Shown: positions 25,066 to 34,173, numbered from the stretch's first letter. The stretch is DNA of 36,557 bases from Chitinophagales bacterium (GCA_025057415.1 JANWXI010000007.1:1-36557), one strand, 5' to 3'. A program made the numbers and translations. Notes: generated from the letters alone by a model not told the origin.

Positions 25066-26304
25066 ATGTTACAACTCATTAACGACCGTTACTTCATAGG
25101 CGGAGTTCCTGTTTTGGAACTTTGCAAACAGTATGACACCCCGCTGTACGTATATGACACAGGGGTGATGTTAAAACAATACGAAAACCTGTGTCAGGCA
25201 TTCAGCGGAATAAATACCCGCATCAAGTTTGCCTGCAAGGCACTTAACAATATAAACGTTCTGCGTTTTTTTAAAAAAACAGGCGCCGGTCTTGATACCG
25301 TTTCTATACAAGAGGTTTGGCTGGGATTGAAAGCAGGATTTGCCCCGCAGGATATTATTTACACGCCCAATTGTGTTTCACTTGAAGAAATAGAACTTGC
25401 AGTTAAAGAGGGTGTACAAATCAATATTGACAATATTTCTATACTGGAACAATTCGGGCATAAATACGGCAGCAGTATCCCTGTTTGCATACGCATCAAT
25501 CCGCATGTAATGGCCGGCGGCAATATCAATATCTCCACGGGCCATATTGACTCAAAATTCGGTATCAGCATATACCAGTTACGCCATGTGGAGCGTATCG
25601 TGAAAAGCGAGAATATACGCGTAAACGGTTTGCACATGCATACCGGCAGCGATATTTTGGATGTAGAGGTATTCCTGCGCGGCGCTGAAATCATGTACGA
25701 AACGGCCGCTCATTTTCCCGATTTGGAATTTATTGACTTTGGCAGCGGTTTTAAAGTAGCTTACAAACCTGATGATTACAGTACCGATGTGACCGAACTC
25801 GGGCAGCGCCTTACCGAGTCATTCAGGGAATTTTGCCGCGGTTATGGCCGAGAACTGGAATTGTGGTTTGAGCCCGGAAAATACCTGGTGAGTGCAGCAG
25901 GTACGTTTTTGGCTAAAGTAAATGTGATAAAACAGACCACAGCCACCGTATTTGTAGGGGTTGATAGCGGCTTAAATCATCTCATACGCCCTATGTTTTA
26001 CAACGCTTATCATCACATGGTTAATGTTTCTAACCCCGGCGGTAAACAGCGTATCTATACGGTGGTGGGCTACATCTGCGAAACCGACACTTTTGGTTGG
26101 GACAGAAAACTAAGCGAGGTAAGCGAAGGCGATGTCATCGCTTTTCAAAACGCAGGCGCTTACGGTTTTACGATGAGCTCTAACTACAATTCGCGTTTTC
26201 GCCCGGCCGAGGTGCTCGTACATAACGGAAATCACTACCTGATACGCCGCCGCGAAACAATGGATGACCTATTGCGCAATCAAATTGAAATAGCAGACAT
26301 TTAA
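25066..26304 (+). CDS. lysA: Diaminopimelate decarboxylase
   Basis: A 412-residue PLP enzyme of the fold-type III (alanine racemase-like barrel) group, converting meso-diaminopimelate to lysine. Lys58 in KFACKALNN is the PLP-binding lysine. HMHTGSDI is the glycine and histidine phosphate-binding loop, and EPGKYLVSAAG contains the conserved EPGR-like block (here with Lys). C338 in CETDTFGWD is the substrate-side cysteine. GAYGFTMSSNYNSRFRPAEVLV closes the family signature. Length is normal. Other lysine-pathway genes are not in the window. It is convergent with the membrane-protein gene, with 64 bases between them. Confidence 0.94.
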   Translation: MLQLINDRYFIGGVPVLELCKQYDTPLYVYDTGVMLKQYENLCQAFSGINTRIKFACKALNNINVLRFFKKTGAGLDTVSIQEVWLGLKAGFAPQDIIYTPNCVSLEEIELAVKEGVQINIDNISILEQFGHKYGSSIPVCIRINPHVMAGGNINISTGHIDSKFGISIYQLRHVERIVKSENIRVNGLHMHTGSDILDVEVFLRGAEIMYETAAHFPDLEFIDFGSGFKVAYKPDDYSTDVTELGQRLTESFREFCRGYGRELELWFEPGKYLVSAAGTFLAKVNVIKQTTATVFVGVDSGLNHLIRPMFYNAYHHMVNVSNPGGKQRIYTVVGYICETDTFGWDRKLSEVSEGDVIAFQNAGAYGFTMSSNYNSRFRPAEVLVHNGNHYLIRRRETMDDLLRNQIEIADI

Positions 26305-26322
26305 TGGCGTAATTTTACGCCA
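26305..26322. terminator. Weak candidate terminator between convergent genes
   Basis: TGGCGTAA and TTACGCCA (8-bp arms, two-base centre) lie directly after the lysA stop and before the convergent minus-strand gene. The stem is short and has no T-run on either side, so termination is only a guess. Confidence 0.3.
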
Positions 26323-26368
26323 CTGCCAAAGTATCTTATATACGAAAACGCAAGGTAAGCCAGAATTC

Positions 26369-27046
26369 TTATTGCGCTGCAGCTTCTGTTTTCTCAAAAT
26401 CAAACATCTTCTCTTCTTCTGTTCCTACTATTTTCTCAAATGCAACATAAACAGCAATGGCTGAAACAGGCAAAGTTACCAACATGCCTATACCTAACAA
26501 TAGTAATCCTGCTATGTTCAAAAGGAGTAATAAGATTGCAAAAATAAAAAATGAGAACCATTCCTTGCTTATTAGTTTACGGCTACGTTCCAGATTATTC
26601 CAGAAACTACCCTCGTGGTAAAAATAGGTTATGTAAGGCGCAAAAACATAAGCAATGGATAAATATATACCGGGAATTATAAGTAATAAAAACCCTATTA
26701 AAATCATTATTAGCATTAAAAAGTTAACAAAAAACAGGTCGCCTAATCTTTTAAACCCGCCAAAAAAATCACTGAATGAATGTGCCTCGCCAAAATATAT
26801 CTTGCGGGAAACGATTGCAAAACCAAAGCTGAGCGCCGGGGAAATTACAAAGGAAATTAAACTGCCAATAAAGGGTATAAGCCCTAATACAACACTGATT
26901 ACAATATAAAGTAATGTAAAACCCACAAAACCTCCGATGTCTTTTTTAAAGATTTGAAAACCCTCCTTAATGTATTCGGTAGAGGTGAGAGAGTAGCCAC
27001 TTTGGGTAAGAGCAACTATTTTGTCGTTTTTAGTAGTAATGTTCAT
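26369..27046 (-). CDS. Multi-helix integral membrane protein of unknown function
   Basis: A 225-residue membrane protein with about five to six hydrophobic segments (VGFTLLYIVISVVLGLIPFIG, ISFVISPALSFGFAIV, FFVNFLMLIMILIGFLLLIIPGIYL, FFIFAILLLLLNIAGLLLLGIGM and the following VTLPVSAIAVYVAF). The LIIPGIYLSIAYVFAPY stretch resembles the DUF975/glycerophosphodiester-phosphodiesterase membrane-domain type of bacterial proteins, but no function follows. The C-terminal tail is acidic and Ala and Glu rich (GTEEEKMFDFEKTEAAAQ). It lies 77 bases downstream of panB on the same strand and may belong to the same transcript. Confidence 0.75.
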   Translation of the reverse strand: MNITTKNDKIVALTQSGYSLTSTEYIKEGFQIFKKDIGGFVGFTLLYIVISVVLGLIPFIGSLISFVISPALSFGFAIVSRKIYFGEAHSFSDFFGGFKRLGDLFFVNFLMLIMILIGFLLLIIPGIYLSIAYVFAPYITYFYHEGSFWNNLERSRKLISKEWFSFFIFAILLLLLNIAGLLLLGIGMLVTLPVSAIAVYVAFEKIVGTEEEKMFDFEKTEAAAQ

Positions 27047-27123
27047 GGCGATAGGGGTTTGGTTTTTAATAAGTGTAAAGTTAATTGTACCGGGTTTATG
27101 TAAAAATCAAGTTATTAACATTA

Positions 27124-27939
27124 TCAGTATTGTTCGTGTTCGTTAGGGAAATTTCCGGTTTTCACATCCTCTACGTATTGTTTTACAGCATTTCGTACTG
27201 CTTCGGCTAAATTTAAATATCTACGGAGAAAACGTGGGGTAAATTCTGTTGTGATGCCGAGCATATCATGCGATACCAGTACCTGTCCGTCCACACTGCC
27301 ACCTGCTCCTATGCCAATCACCGGAATAGCAATGCTTTTAGTTACTTCGGCTGCGAGCAAAGCGGGTATTTTCTCTAGTACAATGGCGAAGCAACCGATT
27401 TTTTCCAAAAGCATCGCATCCTCTTTCAGTTTACGTGCCTCTGCCTCCTCTTTTGCCCTTACGGTGTAAGTACCGAATTTGTAAATGCTTTGCGGGGTAA
27501 GTCCCAGGTGACCCATCACCGGTATGCCGGCAGTAAGAATACGCTCAATACTTTCGCGAATTTCTGCTCCGCCTTCCAGTTTTACGGCATGTGCTCCCGC
27601 TTCCTTCATAATGCGAATGGCGCTCTCGAGCGCCAAACGCGAATTCCCCTGGTAATATCCGAAGGGCAGGTCCACCACCACCAGCGCGCGTTTCACGGCG
27701 CGCACCACACTGCTGGCGTGATAAATCATTTGATCAAGGGTAATGGGCAGGGTAGTTTCGTGGCCTGCCATCACATTACTGGCGCTATCTCCAACTAATA
27801 TTACATCTACGCCGCCTGCATCAATAAGCTTGGCCATAGAGTAATCGTAAGCCGTGAGCATAGATATTTTCACGCCCGCCTCTTTCCATTCCTGCAGGGT
27901 GTGGGTGGTCACCCGTTTTACATCCTTATTTACCGACAT
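27124..27939 (-). CDS. panB: 3-methyl-2-oxobutanoate hydroxymethyltransferase
   Basis: A 271-residue enzyme of pantothenate biosynthesis that transfers a hydroxymethyl group to alpha-ketoisovalerate to form ketopantoate. Signatures are present in order: [53 protein letters not shown] (DLPFGSY block), [23 protein letters not shown], and [24 protein letters not shown]. This is a complete, normal-length enzyme. It is preceded on the same strand by pyrE (37-base gap) and followed by a membrane-protein gene. No panC is nearby. Confidence 0.95.
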   Translation of the reverse strand: MSVNKDVKRVTTHTLQEWKEAGVKISMLTAYDYSMAKLIDAGGVDVILVGDSASNVMAGHETTLPITLDQMIYHASSVVRAVKRALVVVDLPFGYYQGNSRLALESAIRIMKEAGAHAVKLEGGAEIRESIERILTAGIPVMGHLGLTPQSIYKFGTYTVRAKEEAEARKLKEDAMLLEKIGCFAIVLEKIPALLAAEVTKSIAIPVIGIGAGGSVDGQVLVSHDMLGITTEFTPRFLRRYLNLAEAVRNAVKQYVEDVKTGNFPNEHEQY

Positions 27940-27976
27940 GAAATGTTGTTATTTGTATATGTAATATTTGTAATGT

Positions 27977-28627
27977 TTATGGGTGGTGCCGGCTCCATGC
28001 TTCTGGGTCCTTGTACCAACCCATCAACGGCTCTACTTCATTGTGTTTAATGTAGTCCAGTTTTGCGGCAACATCCAGCAGGGTAGCAAAGTCGCATAGG
28101 GTGAAGAAAGGACAAGCGGCTTCGGCAAATGCTTTTTCGGCAGCCGGAAACCCATACGTAAATACTGCCCCGAGCCCAATTACTTCGGCACCCGCTTCGC
28201 GTAGTGCTGACACCGCTTTTAAGGAGCTGCCCCCGGTTGAAATCAAATCCTCAATCACCAATACTCTCTTACCCGGCCCCAGTTCACCCTCTATTTGATT
28301 GGTCATGCCGTGGGTCTTGGGTTTTTCCCGTACATATACGAAAGGTTTGTTGAGCACATCGGCTGCCAGCACACCGTGCGGAATGCCCGCTGTGGCAACT
28401 CCGGCTATTACCTCAGTTTGCCGGTATTCTTCGCTGATTATATCGGCCATAGATGTCTTGATAAAATTTCTTACACGCGGGTGCGATAGCGTTTTACGGT
28501 TATCGCAATAAATAGGACTTTTGAGGCCGCTTGCCCACGTGAACGGCTCTTCGGGGCGGAGCACCACCGCTTTTATCTCAAGCAGGTATTCGGCAACTTC
28601 GCGGGCTACTACATTATTGTAAATCAT
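27977..28627 (-). CDS. pyrE: Orotate phosphoribosyltransferase
   Basis: A 216-residue enzyme of pyrimidine synthesis joining orotate to phosphoribosyl diphosphate. The PRPP-binding motif VLVIEDLISTGGSSL is intact. Further family blocks are FTWASGLKSPIYCDNRKTLSHP at the N-terminal side, VIAGVATAGIPHGVLAADVL and FVYVREKPKTHGMTNQIEG, which includes the flexible catalytic loop region. The start ATG at 28627 faces the divergent Nudix gene with only 23 bases between the start codons. panB follows 37 bases downstream. Confidence 0.95.
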   Translation of the reverse strand: MIYNNVVAREVAEYLLEIKAVVLRPEEPFTWASGLKSPIYCDNRKTLSHPRVRNFIKTSMADIISEEYRQTEVIAGVATAGIPHGVLAADVLNKPFVYVREKPKTHGMTNQIEGELGPGKRVLVIEDLISTGGSSLKAVSALREAGAEVIGLGAVFTYGFPAAEKAFAEAACPFFTLCDFATLLDVAAKLDYIKHNEVEPLMGWYKDPEAWSRHHP

Positions 28628-28650
28628 TTTGCGTACTACATTTACGGGGC

Positions 28651-29277
28651 GTGTACAATGATTACAAAATATACTCGGGCAATTCCCATTTGCTCATCAC
28701 GCGAAATGCAGAGCAAATGAAAAATAAATTTTATCAAATATTACAAAATCAGGCACAAATAGACGATTTTTTGAAAAATCCTCAAGCCCTGTTCACCGGG
28801 CTGGAAGAACAGCCCCTTCTGATATGGCATGAGCGCCCGGGCGAAATTATTTGCCGCCTGCTCGATATGGCAGAGGTAATAAATGCAGCCGGCGGTATTG
28901 TTACCAATGAGCGTGGCGAAATTCTGATGATATACCGCAAAGGTTTTTGGGATTTGCCCAAAGGCAAATTAGAGCTAAGCGAAACGCCCGAACAAGGCGC
29001 CGCCCGCGAAGTAGAAGAAGAAACGGGGGTAACAGTGAGCGAAGTATCGCATCCGTCGCGCGTTACTTACCACGCGTACATCCTGGACGATAAGCCACAC
29101 ATTAAGCACACGGACTGGTTTATGATGCGCGCTGCCCCCGGTAGTCACCCTCTCAATGCCCAATCATCTGAAGGTATCACCGATGTTCGTTGGGTAAAAC
29201 CTGCAGACCTGCCTGAAATCCTCCCGCTGGCATATCCCATGATAGCGGACATACTCCGCGTATTGCACGGCACGTAA
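28651..29277 (+). CDS. Nudix hydrolase
   Basis: A 208-residue protein with a complete Nudix box at residues 105-127: G-x5-E-x7-REVEEETGV (written GKLELSE then TPEQGAAREVEEETGV), which binds divalent metal and cleaves nucleoside-diphosphate-linked substrates. The domain begins near NAAGGIVTNERGEILMI. The 80 residues before it form an extra N-terminal region (YKIYSGNSHLLITRN, FLKNPQALFTG) seen in several Bacteroidota Nudix proteins. The GTG at 28651 is preferred over the in-frame ATG at 28717 because the shorter form would remove part of this N-terminal region. The substrate is not predictable. It is divergent from pyrE. Confidence 0.9.
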   Translation: MYNDYKIYSGNSHLLITRNAEQMKNKFYQILQNQAQIDDFLKNPQALFTGLEEQPLLIWHERPGEIICRLLDMAEVINAAGGIVTNERGEILMIYRKGFWDLPKGKLELSETPEQGAAREVEEETGVTVSEVSHPSRVTYHAYILDDKPHIKHTDWFMMRAAPGSHPLNAQSSEGITDVRWVKPADLPEILPLAYPMIADILRVLHGT

Positions 29278-29327
29278 AACTTTCCGGCGCTTTGCCCATT
29301 GCCTTAAACCTCGTTACTTCGCCACGC

Positions 29328-30554
29328 ATGAACAAACGCAAAATCTTCAACGACCCCGTACATGGCTTCATCACCATCCCCCATGAACTAATCTTTGATG
29401 TAATAGAACACCCGTACTTTCAGCGCCTGCGCAGAATAAAACAACTTGGACTAACCGATTATGTGTATCCGGGCGCCATACATACCCGTTTTCATCATGC
29501 ACTGGGCGCTTTTCACCTGATGCGCAAGGCCATCTCTATACTAAAAATCAAAGGCGTAAAAATTAGTCCCGATGAAGAGCTTGCCGCATGCATCGCCATC
29601 TTGCTGCACGACATCGGCCACGGCCCGTTTAGCCATGCCCTAGAGCACACCCTCTTACAGGGTGTACGCCACGAGGATATTTCGCGCGTTTACATCCATC
29701 GCCTAAACGAACATTTTAAAGGCAAACTCCGTCTTGCTATCGAAATATTTGAAGGCCGCTACCGTAAAAAATTCCTGCATCAGCTCGTCTCGTCACAACT
29801 GGACGTGGACCGGCTCGACTACCTCACGCGCGACTCCTTCTTTACAGGTGTAAACGAGGGCTCCATCGCTACCGAGCGCATCATTGAGATGATGAACGTT
29901 CACAATGACGAAATCGTGATTGACCAAAAAGGCATTTACAGTATTGAGAGTTTTATCGTTTCGCGCCGGTTAATGTACTGGCAGGTCTATTTGCACAAAA
30001 CTGTGCTGTGTGTAGAAATGATGCTCGTAAAGGCATTAGAGCGCGCTAAAGAACTGATGCGCCGTGGCGAAAAATTAGGCGGCTCTCCTGCCTTACTGTA
30101 TTTTTTACAAAACAAAGTACGCCTCAAAGATTTCACCAAAAATCCGGCGCTGCTCGAATACCACGCCCAACTGGATGATGTGGATGTTATCTCCGGTCTT
30201 AAACATTGGCTCAATGCACCCGACAAAATACTGCGTATGCTATGTCAGGCAGTGCTCCACCGCAAGCTTTTCAAAATTGAAATCAGCAACCGCGCTTTCA
30301 GTTACGCAAAAATCCGCAAACTCAACCAAGCGGCCATGAAAAAATATCAAATCACCGAAGCCGAAAGCGCCTACCTTGTATTCTCTGATGCCACCGTAAA
30401 CCACGCCTACAACCCCAACGAAAACCGCATCAACATCCTGATGAACAACGGAGAGGTGATAGACATAGCCCTGGCGAGCGACCAACTCAACATATCGGTG
30501 CTGAGCGTACCTGTAACCAAGTACTACGTTTTTTACCCCAAACGATTGGTGTAA
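29328..30554 (+). CDS. HD-domain phosphohydrolase (dGTPase/SAMHD1-like)
   Basis: A 408-residue metal-dependent phosphohydrolase. The start at the ATG 29328 (MNKRKIFNDPVHGFITIP) is preferred over a TTG 36 bases earlier, because KIFNDPVHG is the conserved beginning of this family. HD ligands appear in order: HTRFHHALGAFHL (first His), LLHDIGHGPFSHALEH (the HD doublet) and the Asp of QLDVDRLDYLTRDS. DVDRLDYL and EGRY-type motifs are typical of the COG1078 group of HD proteins related to dNTP triphosphohydrolases. Nucleotide hydrolysis is the likely activity; the exact substrate is unknown. It lies 50 bases after the Nudix gene, so the two may share a transcript and a role in nucleotide housekeeping. 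Confidence 0.88.
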   Translation: MNKRKIFNDPVHGFITIPHELIFDVIEHPYFQRLRRIKQLGLTDYVYPGAIHTRFHHALGAFHLMRKAISILKIKGVKISPDEELAACIAILLHDIGHGPFSHALEHTLLQGVRHEDISRVYIHRLNEHFKGKLRLAIEIFEGRYRKKFLHQLVSSQLDVDRLDYLTRDSFFTGVNEGSIATERIIEMMNVHNDEIVIDQKGIYSIESFIVSRRLMYWQVYLHKTVLCVEMMLVKALERAKELMRRGEKLGGSPALLYFLQNKVRLKDFTKNPALLEYHAQLDDVDVISGLKHWLNAPDKILRMLCQAVLHRKLFKIEISNRAFSYAKIRKLNQAAMKKYQITEAESAYLVFSDATVNHAYNPNENRINILMNNGEVIDIALASDQLNISVLSVPVTKYYVFYPKRLV

Positions 30555-31082
30555 ACACCTCGCCGTTACAAAGTGCACACCGGCTTAAGTGAGTATAAAC
30601 ATATTGTAAAATATACAAATACTATATTATTTTAATATTTTTGGGGGTGCCCCCGCTGTGGCGCGCTCATTCCTCTCGCGCCGCAGCGGGGTCGGGCTGA
30701 CCCGCTCCAAGTCCTCGCCGCGCCCGCGCTTTGGGCGCGGGCGCGGGCTGCGGGCTTTCCGCTCGCATCCCTCACCCGGCATGAGCGTTAGTAAATCACT
30801 TTGTTAATACACAGCTTACATGCCCGTGATACAAAAAAATCTTTACCAATACATCAGAAACTTTTTATAAATTCCTTAATCCCTCCCGAAGCATCCGGTC
30901 CACCAAAAAATCGCCTCTTTGTGGGTGGTGATTTACCCCTTTATCATTACGCTTCTCTCCGATAGATTTATATACAACTTCAATTTCAATTAAACCGGTA
31001 TTTTGGGTAAAAGATTCATACTTTTAACAAATCTTTCTTCCCTTTAAACCGCATCATATATGTTAAAAAATATATATCAGGT
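30555..31082. other. Intergenic region with a structured repeat
   Basis: About 530 bases with no convincing gene. An AT-rich entry (30600-30640) leads into the GC-rich structured repeat (30644-30777), followed by about 300 AT-rich bases without further visible structure up to the kinase promoter. Confidence 0.65.
30644..30777 (+). repeat. GC-rich structured intergenic repeat, copy 2
   Basis: The same blocks as the copy at 610-762, now on the plus strand: GGGGTGCCCCCGCTG (30644-30658), GCAGCGGGGTCGGGCT, CGCCGCGCCCG, GCGGGCGCGG, CCGCTCGC and GCATCCCTCACCC (30765-30777). Two stems are clear: 30651-30665 with 30677-30691 (15 bp, one G-U pair, 11-base loop) and 30718-30729 with 30735-30746 (perfect 12 bp, five-base loop). 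Compared with copy 1 the stems are kept and the loops differ. No transposase is nearby. Confidence 0.8.
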
Positions 31083-31114
31083 ATTGACGTAACGTCTTAA
31101 ATGCTTTATATTGT
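31083..31114 (+). promoter_or_regulatory. Promoter of the histidine kinase gene
   Basis: ATTG (31083-31086), 20 bases, TATATTGT (31107-31114); equivalently TTGACG-N17-TATATT. It lies 44 bases before the kinase ATG. A second -7-like box, TAATTTTG at 31149-31156, touches the start codon and has no upstream partner, so it is less likely. Confidence 0.5.
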
Positions 31115-31158
31115 ACTAATGAATAAACACATCATTACTGTAAATATATAATTTTGGT

Positions 31159-32955
31159 ATGACTACAGATGCTGTAATGACCCTCGAAGAGCTGATACGC
31201 ACGGCAGAGCATTATATTGATTTGCGTAAACCAGAGGCATTCCCGTTGGTGCTCAACGCCATTGAACAAGCCGAGCAGAGTAATGATACTTATCACTTTT
31301 TGTATGCCCGCTACACGCTGGGCATGTACTATTGCCTGGTGGAAAATGATTATGACAAAGCGTTAGATACCGGTAATGATATATTCAATAAGTTACCGCA
31401 GGAATACTATGATAAACTTGGCTACAAAGTTTGCATATTACTTGGTAATGTACATCAACTCAAAGGTGAAATTGACATATCACACGACTACTACATACGG
31501 GGAATGAAAATCCTTGAAAGTAAAAAAGAACTGAACAATAAAGAAAAACTGTTTCTCGCTTCGTTTTATTACAACACTGCCCTGCTGTTTAACCAGTCGG
31601 CATTCAACATTAACACAGAGGAGTACATCTTAAAAGCCATAGAATTATACACCGAAACCAACAGCAAATCAAAATTATCAAAGTGCTTAATTGCATACAA
31701 CAACATATTAAATGCTCGCGGTGAGCACACACAAGCGCTCAAAAATTTAGAACGCTCCCTGGAAATTGAAACCGAACTCAATGATGCCTACGGCATAGCG
31801 CTGGTTAAAGCCAACATCGGTTCAACCTACCTATACCTGCAGCAACCCGACAAGGCATACGTCATGCTCATGGAGGCATTGAGTTACTATGAAACCAACG
31901 AAAAAGATTACGAAACGGGAATGGTTCTGCTGAGCATCAGCGATGTATATTCCCAGAAAAAAATGTTCCGTGAAGCTGTTACGGAACTCAAACGCGCAGA
32001 GGTTTTATTTCATAAACTGAACAACAAACGGGAACTAACAACCTGCTACTTAAACTTAGCCAACGCCTTATCTGCTCTTGGTAATTTTGAAGAAGCATTT
32101 CACTATCAGAAAAAATATACAGGACTGTTGGAAGAATTTTTTGACACAGACAAAACCAACGCTATTATCAGAGCCAAAAAACAATTTGAGTCAGAGCAAA
32201 AAGAAAAAGAAGCAGCCCTGCTGCGCGAAAAAAACGAAGAGATTAACCGGTATGCACACCAACTGGAGGTGAGTAATAACGAGCTGAAACAATTTGCGCA
32301 TGTCGCCTCGCACGATCTCAAAGAGCCCCTGAGGATGATTTATTCATTCCTGCATCTGCTCAAGAAGAGTTTAGATGGAAATCTTTCTGAACAGCAGGAG
32401 CAGTTTTTACACTTTGCCATGGATGGCGCTACGCGCATGGAGAAACTGATTGTAAACCTCTTGCGTTTGGCAAAAGTTGACGCTAACGTGCTGCTTGAAA
32501 AAGTGAATCTGAACTCGGTGATGGAAGAAGTAAAACTCAATTTGACCCAACTGCTGGCTGATAAAAACGGCCGGGTGGTATTCCATAACCTACCCGAGGT
32601 ACAGGCAGATCGCACTCAGATGTTGTTACTTTTTCAAAACCTCACTTCAAACGGTATAAAATACAACCAGTCCGATAGTCCGGTAGTGAATGTAAACTGT
32701 ACCTATGCAGACGAATATTTTGAAATCAGTGTCAAAGACAACGGTATCGGCATCCCAGCCCAGCATCGCGATAAAGTGTTCAACATATTTCAGCGCCTGC
32801 ACCACGATGATAAAAAGTACGAAGGCACGGGGATCGGTCTTGCCCTATGCAAAAAAATTGTAGATAAGATGAACGGAGACATCCGTATTGCAGAATCGGG
32901 CGAGGCGGGCACTACTTTTGTGATAAGGTTCCCTAAAAATCTGTTGCTTAGCTAA
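31159..32955 (+). CDS. Soluble TPR-containing sensor histidine kinase (orphan)
   Basis: A 598-residue kinase with no signal peptide or membrane helix, so it is cytoplasmic. Residues 1 to about 330 are helical repeats of the TPR type (for example YNNILNARGEHTQALKNLER, ANIGSTYLYLQQPDKAYVML, LANALSALGNFEEAFHYQ). A charged coiled coil follows (about 335-375). The HisKA domain has the phospho-acceptor His385 in FAHVASHDLKEPL. The ATPase domain shows the N box (FQNLTSNGIKYNQ), G1 (VKDNGIGIP), F box (VFNIFQRLH) and G2 (GTGIGLALCKKIV), all intact. No response regulator is adjacent. The signal, probably an intracellular protein or small molecule bound by the TPR region, is unknown. Confidence 0.9.
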   Translation: MTTDAVMTLEELIRTAEHYIDLRKPEAFPLVLNAIEQAEQSNDTYHFLYARYTLGMYYCLVENDYDKALDTGNDIFNKLPQEYYDKLGYKVCILLGNVHQLKGEIDISHDYYIRGMKILESKKELNNKEKLFLASFYYNTALLFNQSAFNINTEEYILKAIELYTETNSKSKLSKCLIAYNNILNARGEHTQALKNLERSLEIETELNDAYGIALVKANIGSTYLYLQQPDKAYVMLMEALSYYETNEKDYETGMVLLSISDVYSQKKMFREAVTELKRAEVLFHKLNNKRELTTCYLNLANALSALGNFEEAFHYQKKYTGLLEEFFDTDKTNAIIRAKKQFESEQKEKEAALLREKNEEINRYAHQLEVSNNELKQFAHVASHDLKEPLRMIYSFLHLLKKSLDGNLSEQQEQFLHFAMDGATRMEKLIVNLLRLAKVDANVLLEKVNLNSVMEEVKLNLTQLLADKNGRVVFHNLPEVQADRTQMLLLFQNLTSNGIKYNQSDSPVVNVNCTYADEYFEISVKDNGIGIPAQHRDKVFNIFQRLHHDDKKYEGTGIGLALCKKIVDKMNGDIRIAESGEAGTTFVIRFPKNLLLS

Positions 32956-33000
32956 TCTACCGCACAGCGAGATGCGCACCAAAGTAATGTAAGGCAAGGC

Positions 33001-34077
33001 TTAAAACGCGAAATTTCCTTCTTTGAGTTTTTCGGCTTGCTCGGCTACTGCCAGCGCATCTATCATTTCGCCAATGTCGCCATTCATGAATGCGTCTAAA
33101 TTGTAAATGCTGAGGTTTATGCGGTGGTCGGTTACGCGCCCCTGCGGGTAGTTGTAAGTGCGTATTTTGGCAGAGCGGTCACCGGTACTTACGAGAGTTT
33201 TTCTGCGGGCCGCTATTTCTTCTTCGTGTTTTCGCACTGCTGCTTCATAGATTTTTGTTTTGAGCATTTTAAGCGCCATTTCGCGGTTTTTATGCTGGCT
33301 GCGTTCCTGTTGACAAGTTACTACGGTACCGGTAGGGATGTGAGTGAGGCGCACAGCGCTCTCGGTACGGTTTACGTGTTGCCCGCCGGCACCCGATGCG
33401 CGAAAAACATCCATTACAATATCGCTCTCGTTGATTTGTACATCTACTTCATCGGCTTCGGGCAGTACGGCAACTGTTACGGCAGAGGTATGTACCCGGC
33501 CCTTGGCTTCTGTTTCGGGAACACGCTGCACCCTGTGTACACCACTCTCAAATTTTAGTTTTCCATAAACGTTTTCGCCCTTTATCTCCAGTACGATTTC
33601 TTTAAATCCGCCTACGGTTCCCTCGTTGGCATCTACGATGGACACCTGCCATCCCAAACTTTCGCAGTAGCGGGTGTACATGCGCGCCAGGTCACCGGCA
33701 AATAAACTTGCCTCATCACCGCCCGTGCCGGCCCGTATCTCAAGCAGCACATCTTTTTCATCTTCGGGCTCTTTAGGCACCAGCAGTTGTTTCAGTTCAT
33801 TTTCCAGCCGCTCCTTATCACTTTCAAGTTGAACCAGGTCGGTTTTTGCCAGCTCGCGAAACTCTTCGTCTTTTTCGTTTTCAAGAATTTGTTTGTTGTT
33901 CTCAATATTAGCCAGCACAATTTTGTATTCATCATACACTTTGACGATTTTCTCTAATTCCTTGTACTCTTTGTTGAGCTGGGTAAAGCGTTTTATGTCA
34001 GCCACCGTAGCCGGGTCGCTGAGCATTTTGCCTACTTCCGCAAAACGTCCTTTCAGATTTTCAAGTTGCGAAAACAC
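33001..34077 (-). CDS. prfA: Peptide chain release factor 1
   Basis: A 358-residue class I release factor recognising UAA and UAG. The GGQ peptidyl-transfer motif is in [20 protein letters not shown], and the decoding P-x-T motif is PET in [20 protein letters not shown], the RF1 pattern rather than the SPF of RF2. The N-terminal helical domain ([20 protein letters not shown]) and C-terminal [18 protein letters not shown] are complete. The start is a GTG at 34077. It ends 45 bases from the convergent kinase gene and is divergent from the cysteine-rich protein gene. Confidence 0.96.
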   Translation of the reverse strand: MFSQLENLKGRFAEVGKMLSDPATVADIKRFTQLNKEYKELEKIVKVYDEYKIVLANIENNKQILENEKDEEFRELAKTDLVQLESDKERLENELKQLLVPKEPEDEKDVLLEIRAGTGGDEASLFAGDLARMYTRYCESLGWQVSIVDANEGTVGGFKEIVLEIKGENVYGKLKFESGVHRVQRVPETEAKGRVHTSAVTVAVLPEADEVDVQINESDIVMDVFRASGAGGQHVNRTESAVRLTHIPTGTVVTCQQERSQHKNREMALKMLKTKIYEAAVRKHEEEIAARRKTLVSTGDRSAKIRTYNYPQGRVTDHRINLSIYNLDAFMNGDIGEMIDALAVAEQAEKLKEGNFAF

Positions 34078-34124
34078 TCTCTGTATTTTTGAAGGCGCGA
34101 ATTTAGGTAAATGACCGACAGTTT

Positions 34125-34157
34125 ATTGACGTTTTCCGGCTCAGAGGTTTATATTTG
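34125..34157 (+). promoter_or_regulatory. Promoter of the cysteine-rich membrane protein gene
   Basis: ATTG (34125-34128), 21 bases, TATATTTG (34150-34157), a perfect match to TAnnTTTG; equivalently TTGACG-N18-TATATT. The box lies 16 bases before the ATG at 34174 and inside the longer open frame that begins at 34111, which is why the shorter protein is chosen. Confidence 0.65.
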
Positions 34158-34173
34158 CTTCAAACTAACGCTT

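Noticed and set aside
31149-31156. TAATTTTG as the -7 box of the kinase gene
   Set aside because: It touches the start codon and has no TTG box 20 bases upstream; the promoter at 31083-31114 fits better.
34111-34173. Longer N-terminus for the cysteine-rich protein
   Set aside because: The perfect -7 box at 34150-34157 lies inside this extension, so the message would start after it. The ATG at 34174 also opens directly with a hydrophobic helix.
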